Positions 1 through 12,540 of a stretch of DNA of 64,000 nt are shown piece by piece. Source of the stretch: Hanleya hanleyi (lineage: Eukaryota; Mollusca; Polyplacophora; Lepidopleurida; Hanleyidae). How positions within the stretch are numbered: position 1 is the first letter of the stretch; every line of letters begins with the position of its first letter. The position numbers and the translations under genes are program-made. The stretch lies in NCBI GenBank assembly GCA_036873755.1, contig JAVTVY010037291.1:91726-155725 (forward strand), written 5' to 3'. The notes beneath the pieces are model-generated. The model did not search any database. It was not told where the DNA came from and saw only the letters and a program-made list of their open reading frames with translations.

Positions 1-689
1 CATGTCAAACTGTCCCGCTCCCTGGTTGGCTGCTGCTGTCAGCCGCATTGACTGGCATACTGATAGACGCAAACACCGTAAACATATGCACCGATGATAA
101 TTAATGTCAGCTAATGAATTGTTTCTTGTTAAACGGTTAAGGAATTTACAGAAAACTATTACATTGAACAGTTACAGTTTATATAAATTATATTTCAACA
201 ACAATCACGATTACTGAGTGATGGTATGAGCGCGCTGGTGGAACAAGAGTATTAATATCGGGCTGTGGATATTGGTCAAACACAAAAGCTTCCCGACAGC
301 CTGATACTCGGATTTTAGAGGAAAATCGCCAGACATTAGTCAGGTTATCATAGGTTTAGGGTGGTATTTCACAAGGAAATCTAATCTTTTATCAGAATGT
401 AATGTTGAACACATAAAATTAAAAATTATATCGGTGTATGAGACTATTATACTGATATAATTTCCCCCCAACAATGTGACCCCATGCATTTGTTGATGGG
501 TTGATAGTTCTACGGTGAGGCATCTACCTGGTATAGTGCCCCCTCCAGCAGGATCCTTTCTTCTCCACCAATGTGATTACTGGTATAGGATGAGGTTGCA
601 AATATCTGTCACTATATGATTTCAAAGTACATGTATTGTATTCAACGACCGCTGACTGTTCTACGGATATATATTCATGCCAAGTTATT
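1..689. other. non-coding, nothing recognised
   Basis: No open frame here resembles a known protein and no tandem or inverted structure stands out. The stretch is AT-rich, as expected for intronic or intergenic DNA. Confidence 0.5.
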
Positions 690-802
690 CACCCATGTTG
701 CTGGAGTATGGGGGAAGGGGTTGCGTGGCATTTTTTGCATGACAGATGCCACTCGTATCACGATTGAGTGCCTAAGTAAATGCATCCACCCATCCATATA
801 TA
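690..802 (+). repeat. LINE 3' end fragment
   Basis: This segment reads toward a short tail of CATCCACCCATCC and resembles, in inverted orientation, the stretch at about 28,762-28,860. Both share a block ending in GAGTGCC(T/C)AAGTA followed by ATCC repeats, and an upstream CCCCTTCCCCCA-like block. The second copy lies downstream of decayed reverse-transcriptase reading frames, so this piece is best read as the 3' terminus of the same LINE family. Any short frame over it is non-genic. Confidence 0.55.
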
Positions 803-3689
803 TGAACCTCTAAAAATATCGGAGGTTTTGGGAGGTTTTTTTCTTCTTTTTTTTACATCCTCGCGAGCCAGTGTATAGATAGATCTGATAGGATCGATAC
901 AGTGACTTGGATAGTTATCCATACCAGTATTTCTAGACCCCAGACGAAAAATATTATTTATTCCCCTAATTTGGTGACAAAATGCAATGCAAATTGCCGT
1001 TTTCATGAATTCCGCCATTCGAAACAAGCATGTGCTGAAAAGTCGCGTCATGCGATGAAAAGCCGAAACGGTTGCCCGGGGTGATGAAGATGAGACGATA
1101 ACCTGATACACCATTCTCATCAACATCGATTATTGTAACACGAGTTTAAAAAGTTGCAGAATTGATATGTTAATCCGCGTTATCTTTTAATGGAATGGAA
1201 AATCTACTTCAAATTCAATTAATTTTAACTCCTTAATTAAATCATGAACCTACGCAAGACATACATATCCCGGGGCCAAGGTTAAATATGAAATACACGC
1301 ATTTATTTTGTTTATTACTTCAGTGGATGTGAGAAAGGGAGTGGGAGGGGGTATGATTCTAAATTAGCAGAAGCTTTGTTATCATTATTTCAAGACACGC
1401 TCTGCAGAGTTTGTTCTAACGCATCAATATTTGTTACAGTTTCTTACTTACGTTTCTCATACATGTCAATCTACACCTTCTCAACGTTCTAGAATTCTTC
1501 ATCTATATCCTGGAAGGCATAGTATACGCAACACACATTCATACACCCGACTGCCCTCCACACAACCTCATGTCAATCAGTGCCAAGGGGTACTACAAGT
1601 CTGGGTTTTAAGGATCGGCAGAAGACTAGCTGATCGCATTACACCATACCATGGTGCATATAGAACTACACGGATTCATAATGCTTTCATTGACGACCTG
1701 GGCCATAAAACGTAAATATTTAAGATTAAGCCGATTTTAAGCCCTGGTTCTTGACGTAAGTCGTCTTTAGTTTAATCAGAATGTATAAAAGTGGAATACA
1801 TATGACATAACCTCAACGAAACCCTTACCAAACTCTCTCCCACTCAAATATAATCTTTATATAAACGACTAAGCGAACCATTTAGCCCATGGAAAGAAAC
1901 GGAAACATTCAACATTAGACCCTTTCTAACTTAGCTGAGCACACTGAGAAGGGCATATGGAGAAGACAAAATATGAGATTGAGCTGATGTATATAGTGGG
2001 TACGATACAAGGTTTCTTGAGAGATAAAACTAAATCTGCCGGGTGGGCTTCCTTGATATCAATAATACGTTATTATGGTCCACATGTATACCACAACACT
2101 AAAGCTGACTCCGTTCCGAACGAAATAATCACACAGAATGTAGCTTATTCCCATCTGGACAAGGAGATTGTGGATGAACCACGTTCCTAAATATTACGTT
2201 GGGCGGCTAAAATTCCACGCTATATATTTGAATCTGGGTCTAACAGGTGATGTAAAAGGAACTTCATTCTAAGATTTTTGGACAAAATGAATTTCTTGTA
2301 TTTTGCTGCGTGATTGTGAAAAATAATCACCATTTGGAATGTACCAATGAACCATATGCCTTTCAGCAAGAGCCCACATATGACCAGATATGAATATCAG
2401 CGATCCCACATGCGGGAGGGCATGAGACGTGGGTATATATATGCATGTGCTGTGCAACAATAATACCTTCCATCCAGTACAGCCATCTTCGCTATCCAAG
2501 TCTACTACACCACAAGCTCTGTTCTGGCTAGTTGGAGACGAGTTTTGTACTGTGCTACCTGGTGGGAATTTGAGCTTTGAGGGACATTTGCGTACACTGC
2601 GCCATCCATATGATGGCTTGCGAATCGTGTGTCTTCATTATCGCGGAGCGATATCCGGTACTTTACCGTATTTTGTTCGGCCTTCATCCGGCGGAGAACA
2701 GACTCGAGAAATCTGATAAATTACAGGTTTTCATACCACTTCGGAAACAGATATTGCCTGGGCTTACAAAATATATGGGTATCAATAACTTTCATATCAT
2801 CCAAGAGGTGTGGTAGATCTGTAATTTTGAACAAGTAGGACATCGAAAATGGCGGATTATGTTGGGGTTACGTCGGTAGACTTTAGCTGATTGGCTGATG
2901 AAGTCACGTGGTATTGATTTCTTGAAATTCCCTCTTGCAGCTGCCGCGGTAAGACTCCCAGGGTCAGTCTTACCGCGTATAGATGACCGAAATGGTTACA
3001 GGTTGCTTTGAGAGATTATTTCCCCAGACTTGCTCCCCTTTTATTTCAAGTTGACCAATCAGTGTGGATTTCAGCTGCCAAAAAAGGCGTGAATGAGTGA
3101 ATAGGATTCATTCAAATAACAATATTTCAGTCATATCACGACGAACCAACCAGGCACCATCTAGCCAGCACACTGATTGAAAATGAACTAGTTCCGAATC
3201 CTGCAGGCAAACCACGTAATTCTATCCCTTATCCGCAATCTCCATCTATAGGTCAATTTACATTTTACAAATAAACAAACAACCAATTTTTTGGTCGCAT
3301 TTTTCAACTGTAACCATAACGGTACAGGACGCCACCAAAATTGCATACATCAGTTTACAAAATTTCGCTGACCCTAGCATCTTTACTTTCAATCAATAGG
3401 CTCCAAAATGAAAAAAAAGGCTTCTTTGTGATCGCATGGAAAATACACCTTTGAAGTTTCGAGACGTTCAGTGGAGCTAATTCAAGACATGATCTGGACA
3501 TGGTTAAGCATTGCGAACGAAAGAACGGACAGTATGACAAAGTTAAAACTTAACGCCACCTCCATTAAAGTCGACTTGGTATAAAAATATGTCAAGGATT
3601 GTCATTTTCAACATTCCATAAACAGAGGCATATGGTATAATTGTAGGACAGCTATCTATATAATCGTTTTACTTGACCCTGAATAACTA
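803..3689. other. non-coding, nothing recognised
   Basis: Only short open frames of 60-95 codons occur, on both strands and without protein-like composition. I see no exon with convincing splice sites and no RNA gene. Confidence 0.45.
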
Positions 3690-4989
3690 CACTGTTAAAA
3701 ATGTTTGTAAAGTTACAGTAGAAAGTAATGTAAAATGTGACAGTGGAATTTACTGTTAAACAGAAGCATCAGTTTCAACTCCTATTTTACAGTTCATAGC
3801 TGTAGCAATACAGACAACCAGTGTAAGTTTGCATCTTCTGGATGAACTACAGTGTTAATTGGAGTAAAGGGCAACAACGCTGTATTGTAACATTATCCGG
3901 GTGTAAAATTACAGTAAGATTATTAGGTGTATTTCGTATACCTTTCCAGATTTTTTCATCTATAATACACAGAAAACTTCAAGTACAATTTATCTAAAAT
4001 GTGCAAGGAGGAATAATGAGTTTGCCTGCCAAGGTTCAATCCTCGGGGGTGGTCGTTGGAGTTAATGTACATGTTCAAAGACCAACTTACCCTCTAATAT
4101 TGCACCGTTTCACAAAGCTGATGTGCAGGATGATAGAAAGAAATGTGTTTGCTCTTATATTGTCGGTGGTGCTGAATATAAATATATATTTAACCGAACC
4201 ATTACGTTCTGGGAATTTTCTTCTCCACTCTCTTGAAAGAGAGACACCAGGGAACTTGACTTCGTCAAATACTATAGGCCAATGGACTTTCTGCTGACCA
4301 TGGATTTGTACAGTTATTTCTGTTGATTTAACGGTATTTTTGTTGTAATTATGCAATACTACCACTGTTGTAAAATTGCAACATATGCTGTAGAAATACA
4401 GATATACAGATCGGGGCATCCTGTAACAAGAGCCCAAGGGGCTTCAAAAAACGCCCGTATATCTGGAATTACATTGGTTCAAATTTCAAGGATGTTTAAT
4501 AGCCTTGATTCCAATTGATCTAGCAATCCAGAGAAAGGTCTACAATTTTTTTGCTTATGATAATGTAACATATCACATCTTATATTGAATGATAAACTAA
4601 AATGAGCTTAACTCTTGGTAACTAGTTGACCTTGAAGCAAGAGCTGAGAGCTCACATATCCCACACTGAAATCGACAATAGTCAAACACAAATAGTAGTT
4701 TTCCTGCAAATGGATTCCTTTCAGACGAGAGAATTTTTCATGAAGGAAGAGGAAAGTGATGAAGTAAACCTTTGTTCTTGAGTTAATAAACAGGTGTGAA
4801 GTTCATAAAGGACTCCTCTCCCCGTTAAATTAGTAAATGTATGGTTTTTATTTCACAACAGTTTAACTAAATGAAGCGTTTCAAACATGGGAGACAACTC
4901 CACAGGACAATACCATATAAATGCAGGGGAAAGAACTTCGAATATTCCAACAATATTCCAACACATTTAGTCAGCTAAACTTGATTCAG

Positions 4990-6060
4990 TTTTGGGGGAC
5001 TGCGACCTAGACCTTTGACAAATTGATCTCATATGTATGGCTTCACTTTGCCATGCGAGTAAGGTATACTCAAAGTTTGGTACCAATCCATACCTTGAAA
5101 CTAGAGCTATCGCATGGACAACAACTGTTAATGGATCAATGGACAGAACGCAACATCGCATTACACGACCTCGTCTTCGACAGGCATATGAAAATGTGAC
5201 TTTTAATGATTTCTTGATTTTGAGGTCACAGTGACCTAGACCTTTGACCTTGACCTCAATTTTGGCACACAACACATCGTCTTCCCTCAATCTACCAATG
5301 CACACAAAAAATCATGATTTTTAATGATTTCCTGATTTTGGGGTCACAGTGACCTTGACCTTTGACCTTGGCCTAAATTTTGGTACATGACAAACCGTCT
5401 CCCCTCAATTTCTCAATGGACACAAAAATCATGATTTTTAACAATTTCACGATTTTGTGGTCACAGTGACCTTGACCTTTGACCTTGACCTACATTTTGG
5501 TATGTGACACATTGTGTCCCCCTAATGTATCTACTGACACAAAAAAATGTTATTTTTAATAATTTCCTAATTTTGGGGTCAGTGACCTTTGACCTTGCCC
5601 TAATTTTTGGTATGCATCACTTCATTTCCGCCTATTGAATCCACTCACAAAAAATGAGAAATTTTTAACGATTTCCTGATTTTTAAATCACACTGACCTT
5701 TGACCTCTGACCTTGACCTACATTTAATATGCAACACATCGTTCCCTCCCTAGGGCATCCACTCACCAAAAATTAGAACTGTAGATAGAAAACTGTCAAC
5801 GATCAATGATTTTCTGATTTTTGGCAACAGTGACCTTTGACCTCAACCTCAATTTTGGTACGCGACACATGACATCGTCTCCACCTGGCGTATCCACTCA
5901 CAAAAAATTGCAACTGTGGATAGAAAACATTCACAGATATAGACCGGACACGAACACTTCAGTGATTTCCTGTTTTTTAGGCCAGTGACCTTTGACCTGT
6001 GACCTCGACCTTCATTTTGGTACGCGACACATCGTCTCCCCGTAGGGTATCCACTCACCA
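4990..6060. repeat. tandem array of ~115-155 bp units carrying AGGTCA half-sites
   Basis: At least seven degenerate units are visible. Each has the frame TTTTTAAtgATTTCCTGATTTT, then a cluster of TGACCT/TGACCTT words, then a TTTTGGTA and GACACATCGTCTCC block. Clusters lie at about 5,231-5,256, 5,349-5,372, 5,466-5,492, 5,581-5,600, 5,695-5,719, 5,829-5,849 and 5,984-6,010. The clusters are direct repeats of the nuclear-receptor half-site on the minus strand (AGGTCA with spacers of 0-1). The short reading frames over the array are translations of the repeat, not genes. Confidence 0.8.
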
Positions 6061-6096
6061 AAAATTGGAGCTGTGGATAGGAAACTGTCCCAGATA

Positions 6097-6188
6097 TAGA
6101 CCGGACACGAGAACCGGACAGACGGACAGACGGACAGAAGGACGGAAACCGCCATCACATAATACGTCCGCCTTTTGGGCGGGCGTAT
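6097..6188. repeat. GGACAGAC tract followed by a GC-rich hairpin
   Basis: The half-site array ends in a short run of CGGACAGA-type repeats. It is followed at 6,162-6,188 by ATACGTCCGCC-TTTT-GGGCGGGCGTAT, an 11-12 bp stem with a tiny loop and then AAAA. The same order (array, GGAC-rich tract, hairpin, A-run) closes the unrelated array at 52.8-56.6 kb. Confidence 0.75.
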
Positions 6189-6338
6189 AAAAATACAGTG
6201 AAAAGCGCTGGTACCCTTTTTGCCAGCACTTTTTGCTGTAAACTTACAGCATCCTTTTTTACAGTGTAGGTAAGTCTTCGACAGTCCTCGGTCCATTATC
6301 AGCTGCACAAATGGTACAAACTTACGGAGTTTGTCTAT

Positions 6339-6680
6339 ATGTATGGAAGGCAAACACCGCCAAAAATACAACAGTGAAAGAAATAAGCTTGAGTCAAACG
6401 ATTAACGTTCATTTGACAAACGAACAACGTACAGGCAAACAATTAACGTTCGTTTACCAAACAATTAACGTTCATTTGACAGACGATTAACGTTCGCTTA
6501 CCAAACGAACAACGCACAGTCAAACGAACATCAGACAGTCAAACGATTAACGTACAGTCAAACGAACATCAGACAGTCAAACGATTAACGTACAGTCAAA
6601 CGAACAGCAGACAGTCAAACGATGAACGTACAGTCAAACAAACATCAGACAGTCAAACGATTAACGAACAGACGGTGCCA
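6339..6680. repeat. left arm of an inverted repeat pair, with subterminal minisatellite
   Basis: The arm starts GTATGGAAGGCAAACACCGC and continues into short units alternating AACGATTAACG, AACGAACATC and CAGTCAAACG. Its reverse complement is at 11,215-11,502, including the outer GGCGGTGTTTGCCTTCCATAC block. The two arms lie about 4.5 kb apart and point at each other. They look like the ends of a large non-autonomous element, although I found no clear target duplication and no transposase. Confidence 0.65.
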
Positions 6681-7439
6681 CCATCGGCATAAAAGTTTAT
6701 GTGGAAAAAGAGCGCCAAATATAGAAAAATGGCGAACCAGCACATCAGCGATGCGGTTCGTCTCCTGATCCAAGCAGCTGCGATGCTTGGCCAGGCAGTT
6801 AATTTAACATCTTCTTGAAATAAACAAATATTCTGAAATTGATACATGTGTTATTCAGGCTGTTGTGCTATAGATTCAGTTAAAAACGTTTCTGTCGAAT
6901 TTTAGTTTTGACGAAAAATAACTTAACTGATGTTCACAAAGGCTTTCATAATCCCCTCTTTGAAATAATTTCCAGCTATCCAGTTCTGCAAATAATTTGT
7001 TGATCAAATCATATCTTACCATATTTCATATCTACTTAATGAAAAATAACTTTCTATCTACCTGTATATTTTGAGAGAGAGAAAAAAATCCTGGTCCTAA
7101 ATTGTTTTGTGACAAGCAAGATGCTACGAATTGACAATGCTCACAACATGTTCTGAACATTGCGATTCAGATGTCGATTGCACACTAATAGCATCAAAAC
7201 AGCCGGACTTGAATACGTGTGTACATGTAGTTTCATCCGCCATTATTTTTTTTTAATTCGATTAGAAGTCCATCAAACTTCTCAGGCTGATTCGATATAT
7301 TTGAAGGTTTCTAAAAAAAAAAATGAGTAACAACATTTTTTCAAAGCAAGACAGGCTAAATAATGTCCCTTGGTCGTAAGATTATGGTTGTAATAAGGAT
7401 ATTCGAATTTGAATTTTTGATTGGAAAGAATGGTTGATT
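6681..7439. other. non-coding interior, nothing recognised
   Basis: AT-rich DNA with homopolymer runs and no credible gene or repeat boundary. Confidence 0.45.
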
Positions 7440-7890
7440 ATCGGCCGGATGGGGGGGGGGAGGGGCAATTATGGCCCCCCTACCAAAATTTCTATCCTTT
7501 TTCTGGAACGCCAAATACTTGACAGCTGACACTCTGTGACTTTGTATGTTGGGGTCATTTTGATCCTATTGCATGACCCTCCGAACAGATTATCATGGGT
7601 AAATTCAAACTGGCGACCATGTGGGATATACCAAGAAAGTGATGTTTTCGTCATTTTTGTTCCAAATTTCTACTTTTCTATGAGGAAAAGTGGACAAAAA
7701 CTATTTTATTTCACATTAGACTATTACTTACCTATTTATCATGCAGTTTTGCCGAGTAATGGCGAAGATAAAATCAATCGAAAAATCTGACCGAAAAGTC
7801 GACCAAAAAATGTCTTTTTTGAAAATGACGTCACTATGACGTCATGATATCGGCCATTTTGGATAGTTTTACATTTTTGATAGAGCTTGA
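7440..7890. repeat. diverged copy of the TTAA-flanked MITE family
   Basis: This stretch shares blocks with the copies at 15,853-16,437, 35,817-36,554 and 50,428-51,019: CATGACCCTCCGA, ATCATGGGTAAATTC, GACCATGTGGG, AAGTGATGTTTTCGTCA and GAAAATGACGTCAC. It lacks recognisable terminal TTAACCCTA ends and so is partial. It retains two TGACGTCA palindromes at 7,826 and 7,837, exactly 11 bp apart. Confidence 0.7.
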
Positions 7891-10800
7891 GGGAGGAGGA
7901 GAAACAGTCATTTAACTAGAATTGAATTGTTCTGTTCATATATTTTATATTTCCTATTTAGAAAATTCAGGCTATCCCAACAATTAACTCAACAGAGATA
8001 TAACCAACTATTAAAATCATTTATTCACACATTGCCACTTCTAAGTATCGGTAGATGGAACTCGTAAACAATTCTAAATGAAGCATTTTAAACGGTACAT
8101 TTCAAACGAGAGTGGTTAAATATATATATTTGAATTTGGGGCTTTTGTCAGCTGGGGCTCAATGATGAGTATTAACAATATACAGTCATTTAACTAGAAG
8201 AGAATTGTGCTGTTGATACTTTTTGAGTCAAATGAGCTCTACGCGACTTTAGGTTCTGAAACAACTATGTTATTCCGATTCGGTACTCGATGAATATTGA
8301 TTCTATGGTACATCATATTCATTGGAAACACACAAAAAAAAACACACGGAAAAAGATGCATGTGACGTTACTGTTGGAGCTATAAAAACAACTTTTTACC
8401 TGTGGCCGTCCTCCCCATATTATTGGAGTATTACCATAATTTTCTATCGCAAAACTGTCATAACTGGTTGACTGTTGCAATGCGCACATGTGTGTAGAGT
8501 CCACTGAGCGCGCTGTCGTCAGTTCTGCAAAAGGACGAATAGCTCAAATCGCTCTCTTCAGCCGGGTTTTTTTTTTGTTTTTTGTTTGTTACTGATTAAT
8601 AACCACTTTTTTCATTTTTTTTAAACAGGGAAGTTTCCCTGTTTCTTGCCATGCTAGGTGAACTGGCTTATGGGTAATTTCAGAGGTGCCATCTATCTAA
8701 GCGATATGGTTTTCATTACAACACCCCTGCGCAAAATGAGAGAATGACTGAAACTTCCGCGTCACTCCGTTTATTGAACGCGATATGAAGTAGTTCGACC
8801 TAGTTTCGAATAATTACGCTGGATTAATCCCACGACGAACCGTTTCTAGGCGCAGATATTGAAGAATATGTCGGTTTCGTTTCCTGGTAAACACTTCTGC
8901 TGATATCTTGTGAGATTTTCTTCGAAAGATTGTGTTTTGTCTGTAAACTGATCAATATGGCACAAGTCGTAGTCACGGAATATGCCGACTTCATCTTCGG
9001 CTCTGATAGCCAATGAAATACACTGAATTGACGAAATTACGTCATGTTTTAAGATCGGCTGAACCGCACTGCCAAAATTATAGTGCAGTCCCGGTGAGAG
9101 AGTTTGAAAAGGAGAGAGGAGGAGGCAGTTTCGTTTTCGTTCCATCAGTGGACTGGAGAGTTTTGACACAGTGCGAGTGTGGCATTCTGACAGATCGAGG
9201 TGTGTAAAACGTTTTATACCCGTCACTTAATTGATTACTTGTTTGCCGGCGCACACTTATTAATATTGTCAAATAAATGAATGTTGCAAGTTTCCGCGCT
9301 ACTGCATGATTGAAGCACATGGCATGTCTGAAAGCCGCCGTTTTGTGCGCTAAGTTTGAAAACATTTCTTGCAAGGAAAACTGGATTTATTTCATCAAGC
9401 GAAAGCATCCTTTTAACTGAAATTTTCAAATTGACTGATCTTATCGTCTAGCATCATTTGTCATCTAGCAAAAGTAATGTCTTGATTCTTACCATATCTG
9501 TAATGACAGCTCGTTGAACAGGTCAGGGAAAAGGACTAACTGAGATAAAATATCCCAATTTGGATATTTTTTTCATACTTCCATATTTTCAAGCTGGCAT
9601 ATTTTGCTAGTTCTCCTGTTCGTATAAAGACATACAACAGTGGTTAGTGATGGGAAGTATACTGCAACAACAACATCAAAAGGTATTGCACGTAATTGCA
9701 ATTGCACAGAGAATAATGTCGGCGAGAAAAGGTCAGCAAAACTATACAATCGTATTGGCAGTTTTGTGAAGTAGATTATATCTTGTTTTTGTAGTTTAGA
9801 TGCCGAAATTCGACATTGCCGTTTAGTATAAAAATCGGTGAAAATATCCCAATTAAGATATATTTCGATATCCAAACTTTGATTTAATATCCCAGGTGGG
9901 ATATATACCCCACTAATTTTCTGTTTGGGCCAGGCAGTGGAGGTAAAATTAATTTTTGATGTTAATAATGGTTTTCTGTGTCTGTGATTTGATTTTTTTT
10001 AGTAACGTAAGGGTATTTTTGCTGTGTGCAATTGCTGAATGTGATTTAAAAATAATTATTCGATGTACCGGTAGGCATACGTGTAATCTTGAAGAAGACC
10101 TCTAGGCTACTTATAGTATTTTCTGGTTGTCAATTGCCACACAAATAAATGAATATGAATCAGATTCAGTGACTTTATTCTTGTACATGTCTACAATAAC
10201 AATGTCATTGAGCTTTGACTGCAGGTTGCAGTGTGCATGAATACATAAACCATGAATGAATGCCGTTATGCATCCTGGGCAACAATGTTCACTACGATGC
10301 GGACGCCGACCTCGGCAATATTTAATATTGTAGGTTTACTACCAAAATGTTATCTTGTCTAGTTCAGATAATATACAATTTTTAATCTTCGGTGTTGTGT
10401 TCTTTATCGGGGAACGGTAATTCCATTGGATCGTCGAACAATTGTGATAGCAGTTTAACGCCTCGACAAAATTGTTTCCATCGTCCACTGGTACCACATA
10501 CGCAATTCTCATTTGCCTAGACTTTCTTTACAGTATTGATGAAGTCTCTTCAATAATTAGAGCTGCGATTCACAAATTCATACCACGTATGCAACGGGAG
10601 ACACATCAGAAATATATTGAACAGGACCAATTCCTTCCCTGTTTTTTAGCAGCCTTGGATGCTTTCATTTCATCGAAGTGATACTTAATAATCGATAAAA
10701 ATAAGAGGCAGTGCATACCGTAAGGGTCGAATAGCGCGATCGGGTCTATTTGGATAAGTAAATGGTGCGCGTATATAAATTGTCTTGTAGTGCCTATCTA

Positions 10801-11214
10801 AATAGCCCGGTATTTATGGTACAATAGCCCGATCGCGCTATTCGATTTATTGGTTTTTAATTAATTGGTTTGGGACTTCTGTCCGCTAGAGCTTTAGCCT
10901 CTGGGGCTTTTGTACGCGGCGCTTTTGTACCTGGGGCTTTTGTCCACTGCTGTTTTTGTCCTAGATTCAGATATCATGATCGTGGTTCGATTTCTATTAA
11001 AGTCTGTGGCCGTTAGAAATTGAGGTCCGCAGTCTGTACCCGATGTGGCTATTGGAATCCGCATTTTTAAATAGCCTCAAACCGTCCTGGTGATGGACGT
11101 TCTGCTAGTGGACGTTCTGCTCGTAGATGGGGACCTGTTGACCTCCGCTCTCTTAGTCGAGACGACCATCCAAATTATCTCCCCTCACTGTGACGGTGAC
11201 GCCCTCTGTTGTCT
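7891..11214. other. non-coding, no gene recognised
   Basis: Small open frames occur on both strands (for example 126 codons at 8,846-9,226, minus strand) but none has recognisable domains or convincing splice context. The stretch lies between the inverted arms at 6.3 and 11.2 kb and may be cargo of that element. Confidence 0.4.
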
Positions 11215-11502
11215 GATGTTCATTTCACTGTACGTTAATCGTTTGACTGTCTGTTGTTCGTTTGACTGTACGTTAATCGTTTGACTGTCTGATGTTTGTT
11301 TGACTGTGCGTTAATCGTTTGACTGTCTGATGTTCGTTTGACTGTACGTTAATCGTCTGTCAAATGAACGTTAATTGTTTGGTAAACGAACGTTAATTGT
11401 TTGCCTGTACGTTGTTCGTTTGTCAAATGAACGTTAATCATTCGACTCAAGCTTATTTGTTTCACTGTTGTATTTTTGGCGGTGTTTGCCTTCCATACTA
11501 AT
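11215..11502. repeat. right arm of the inverted repeat pair
   Basis: Reverse-complement counterpart of 6,339-6,680. It contains GTACGTTAATCGTTTGACTG and TGTTCGTTTGACTG units and ends in GGCGGTGTTTGCCTTCCATAC. Unit order and spacing match the left arm closely, including the TTTGTCAAATGAACGTTAAT block nearest the outside. Confidence 0.65.
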
Positions 11503-11539
11503 TCTGTATTATATATTAATCATCAATAATAGCAGAGCT

Positions 11540-12540
11540 ATATGTTATCAAGATTTGTTCCTGTATCCCGACCTGATAACGTCACTTGGGGACCATATCC
11601 AAATGTCAACTGAAAACATTGCTCCCGTTTAAAAAATGTGGGAAGATGTATTTGTATTGCTACATATCCCTTATTATTGAACCAATCTACGTAAACGTCA
11701 TAACATATTGCTTCATGCTACATTGGGAAGTTTTTTAATACCTAAGATTGTGGTTGTATTCCAACCATATGGTGCATTTTAGAGGTAGTATTCAAATAAA
11801 ATTTTATCAGAAAATTATATTGCCTCTTCAGTATCTCAACCTATTTTTAGGGACCGTATCCAAATGTCAACTTGAAAAAAACCCCAAACAAACCATAATT
11901 CTTTCTAATATGGGGGTATGTGTAAGTGAGTTGCTATATCCCTCTAATTACTGCTCCAAATATATCTGAATATCTTAATATAATTCTCAGCGTTACTCAG
12001 CAGTATTTTTTAGTTATTACTTTTGTTTTATCTTCTAAACGTATGATGTAATCGGGGATTGTGATCAAATTTCAGTTGACCAATTCTACTCCATCTTCAA
12101 AACGGGTTAAGCGCAATGACCCGCTACATATTTCTTAATCATTATTTGGGCTGTCTAAACTGGCTCGTGTATTACTCAAAAGTTGAAAGCGAGGTTATAT
12201 GTTAGCGGGATACACGTAGATGGTGTTCCAACTCTATGACGTCGTCTGGGGACCATACTCAAATATCAAGTCGAAAACATACTCGAGGCTGCTGAAGAGG
12301 GTGTGTTTGATTGCATAGCAATACTTTTTCAATACTGATCCAATCTGCCCGGACCGTTTCGTGTATTAGTGAACATTGTATCATATTTTTATTGTCATAT
12401 GTAACTGAGGTTCGTTTTAGAATACAAACTGAACAAACTATTCTGTGTTAAAAAATGTGGGAGTGCAGGACATAGGTAATAAGGTCAGCATATCTTCTTA
12501 ATGAATAGTTCGTCATTACCTGTTTTACTATATATCTCTC
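11540..12540. repeat. degenerate tandem repeat, ~200-270 bp unit
   Basis: Four or five diverged copies share a block like GGGACCATATCCAAATGTCA, a following TTAAAAAATGTGGGA block and an intervening ATTGaaCCAATCT block. Copies start near 11,590, 11,850, 12,050, 12,250 and 12,420. None encodes a long frame. Confidence 0.5.

Larger units (their letters stand above)
3690..6266. mobile_element. non-autonomous DNA transposon with CACTGT termini
   Basis: The left end reads CACTGTTAAAAATG followed by TTTGTAAAGTTACAG. The right end, reverse-complemented, reads CACTGTAAAAAAGG followed by CTGTAAGTTTACAG. These imperfect terminal inverted repeats are about 34 bp long. TA stands immediately outside each end (ACTA before, TAGG after), which would suit a TA-duplicating transposase, although CACTA-type elements cannot be excluded. 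No transposase is encoded. The interior carries several ACAGT-type words near the ends and the AGGTCA half-site array at 4,990-6,060. Confidence 0.6.
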
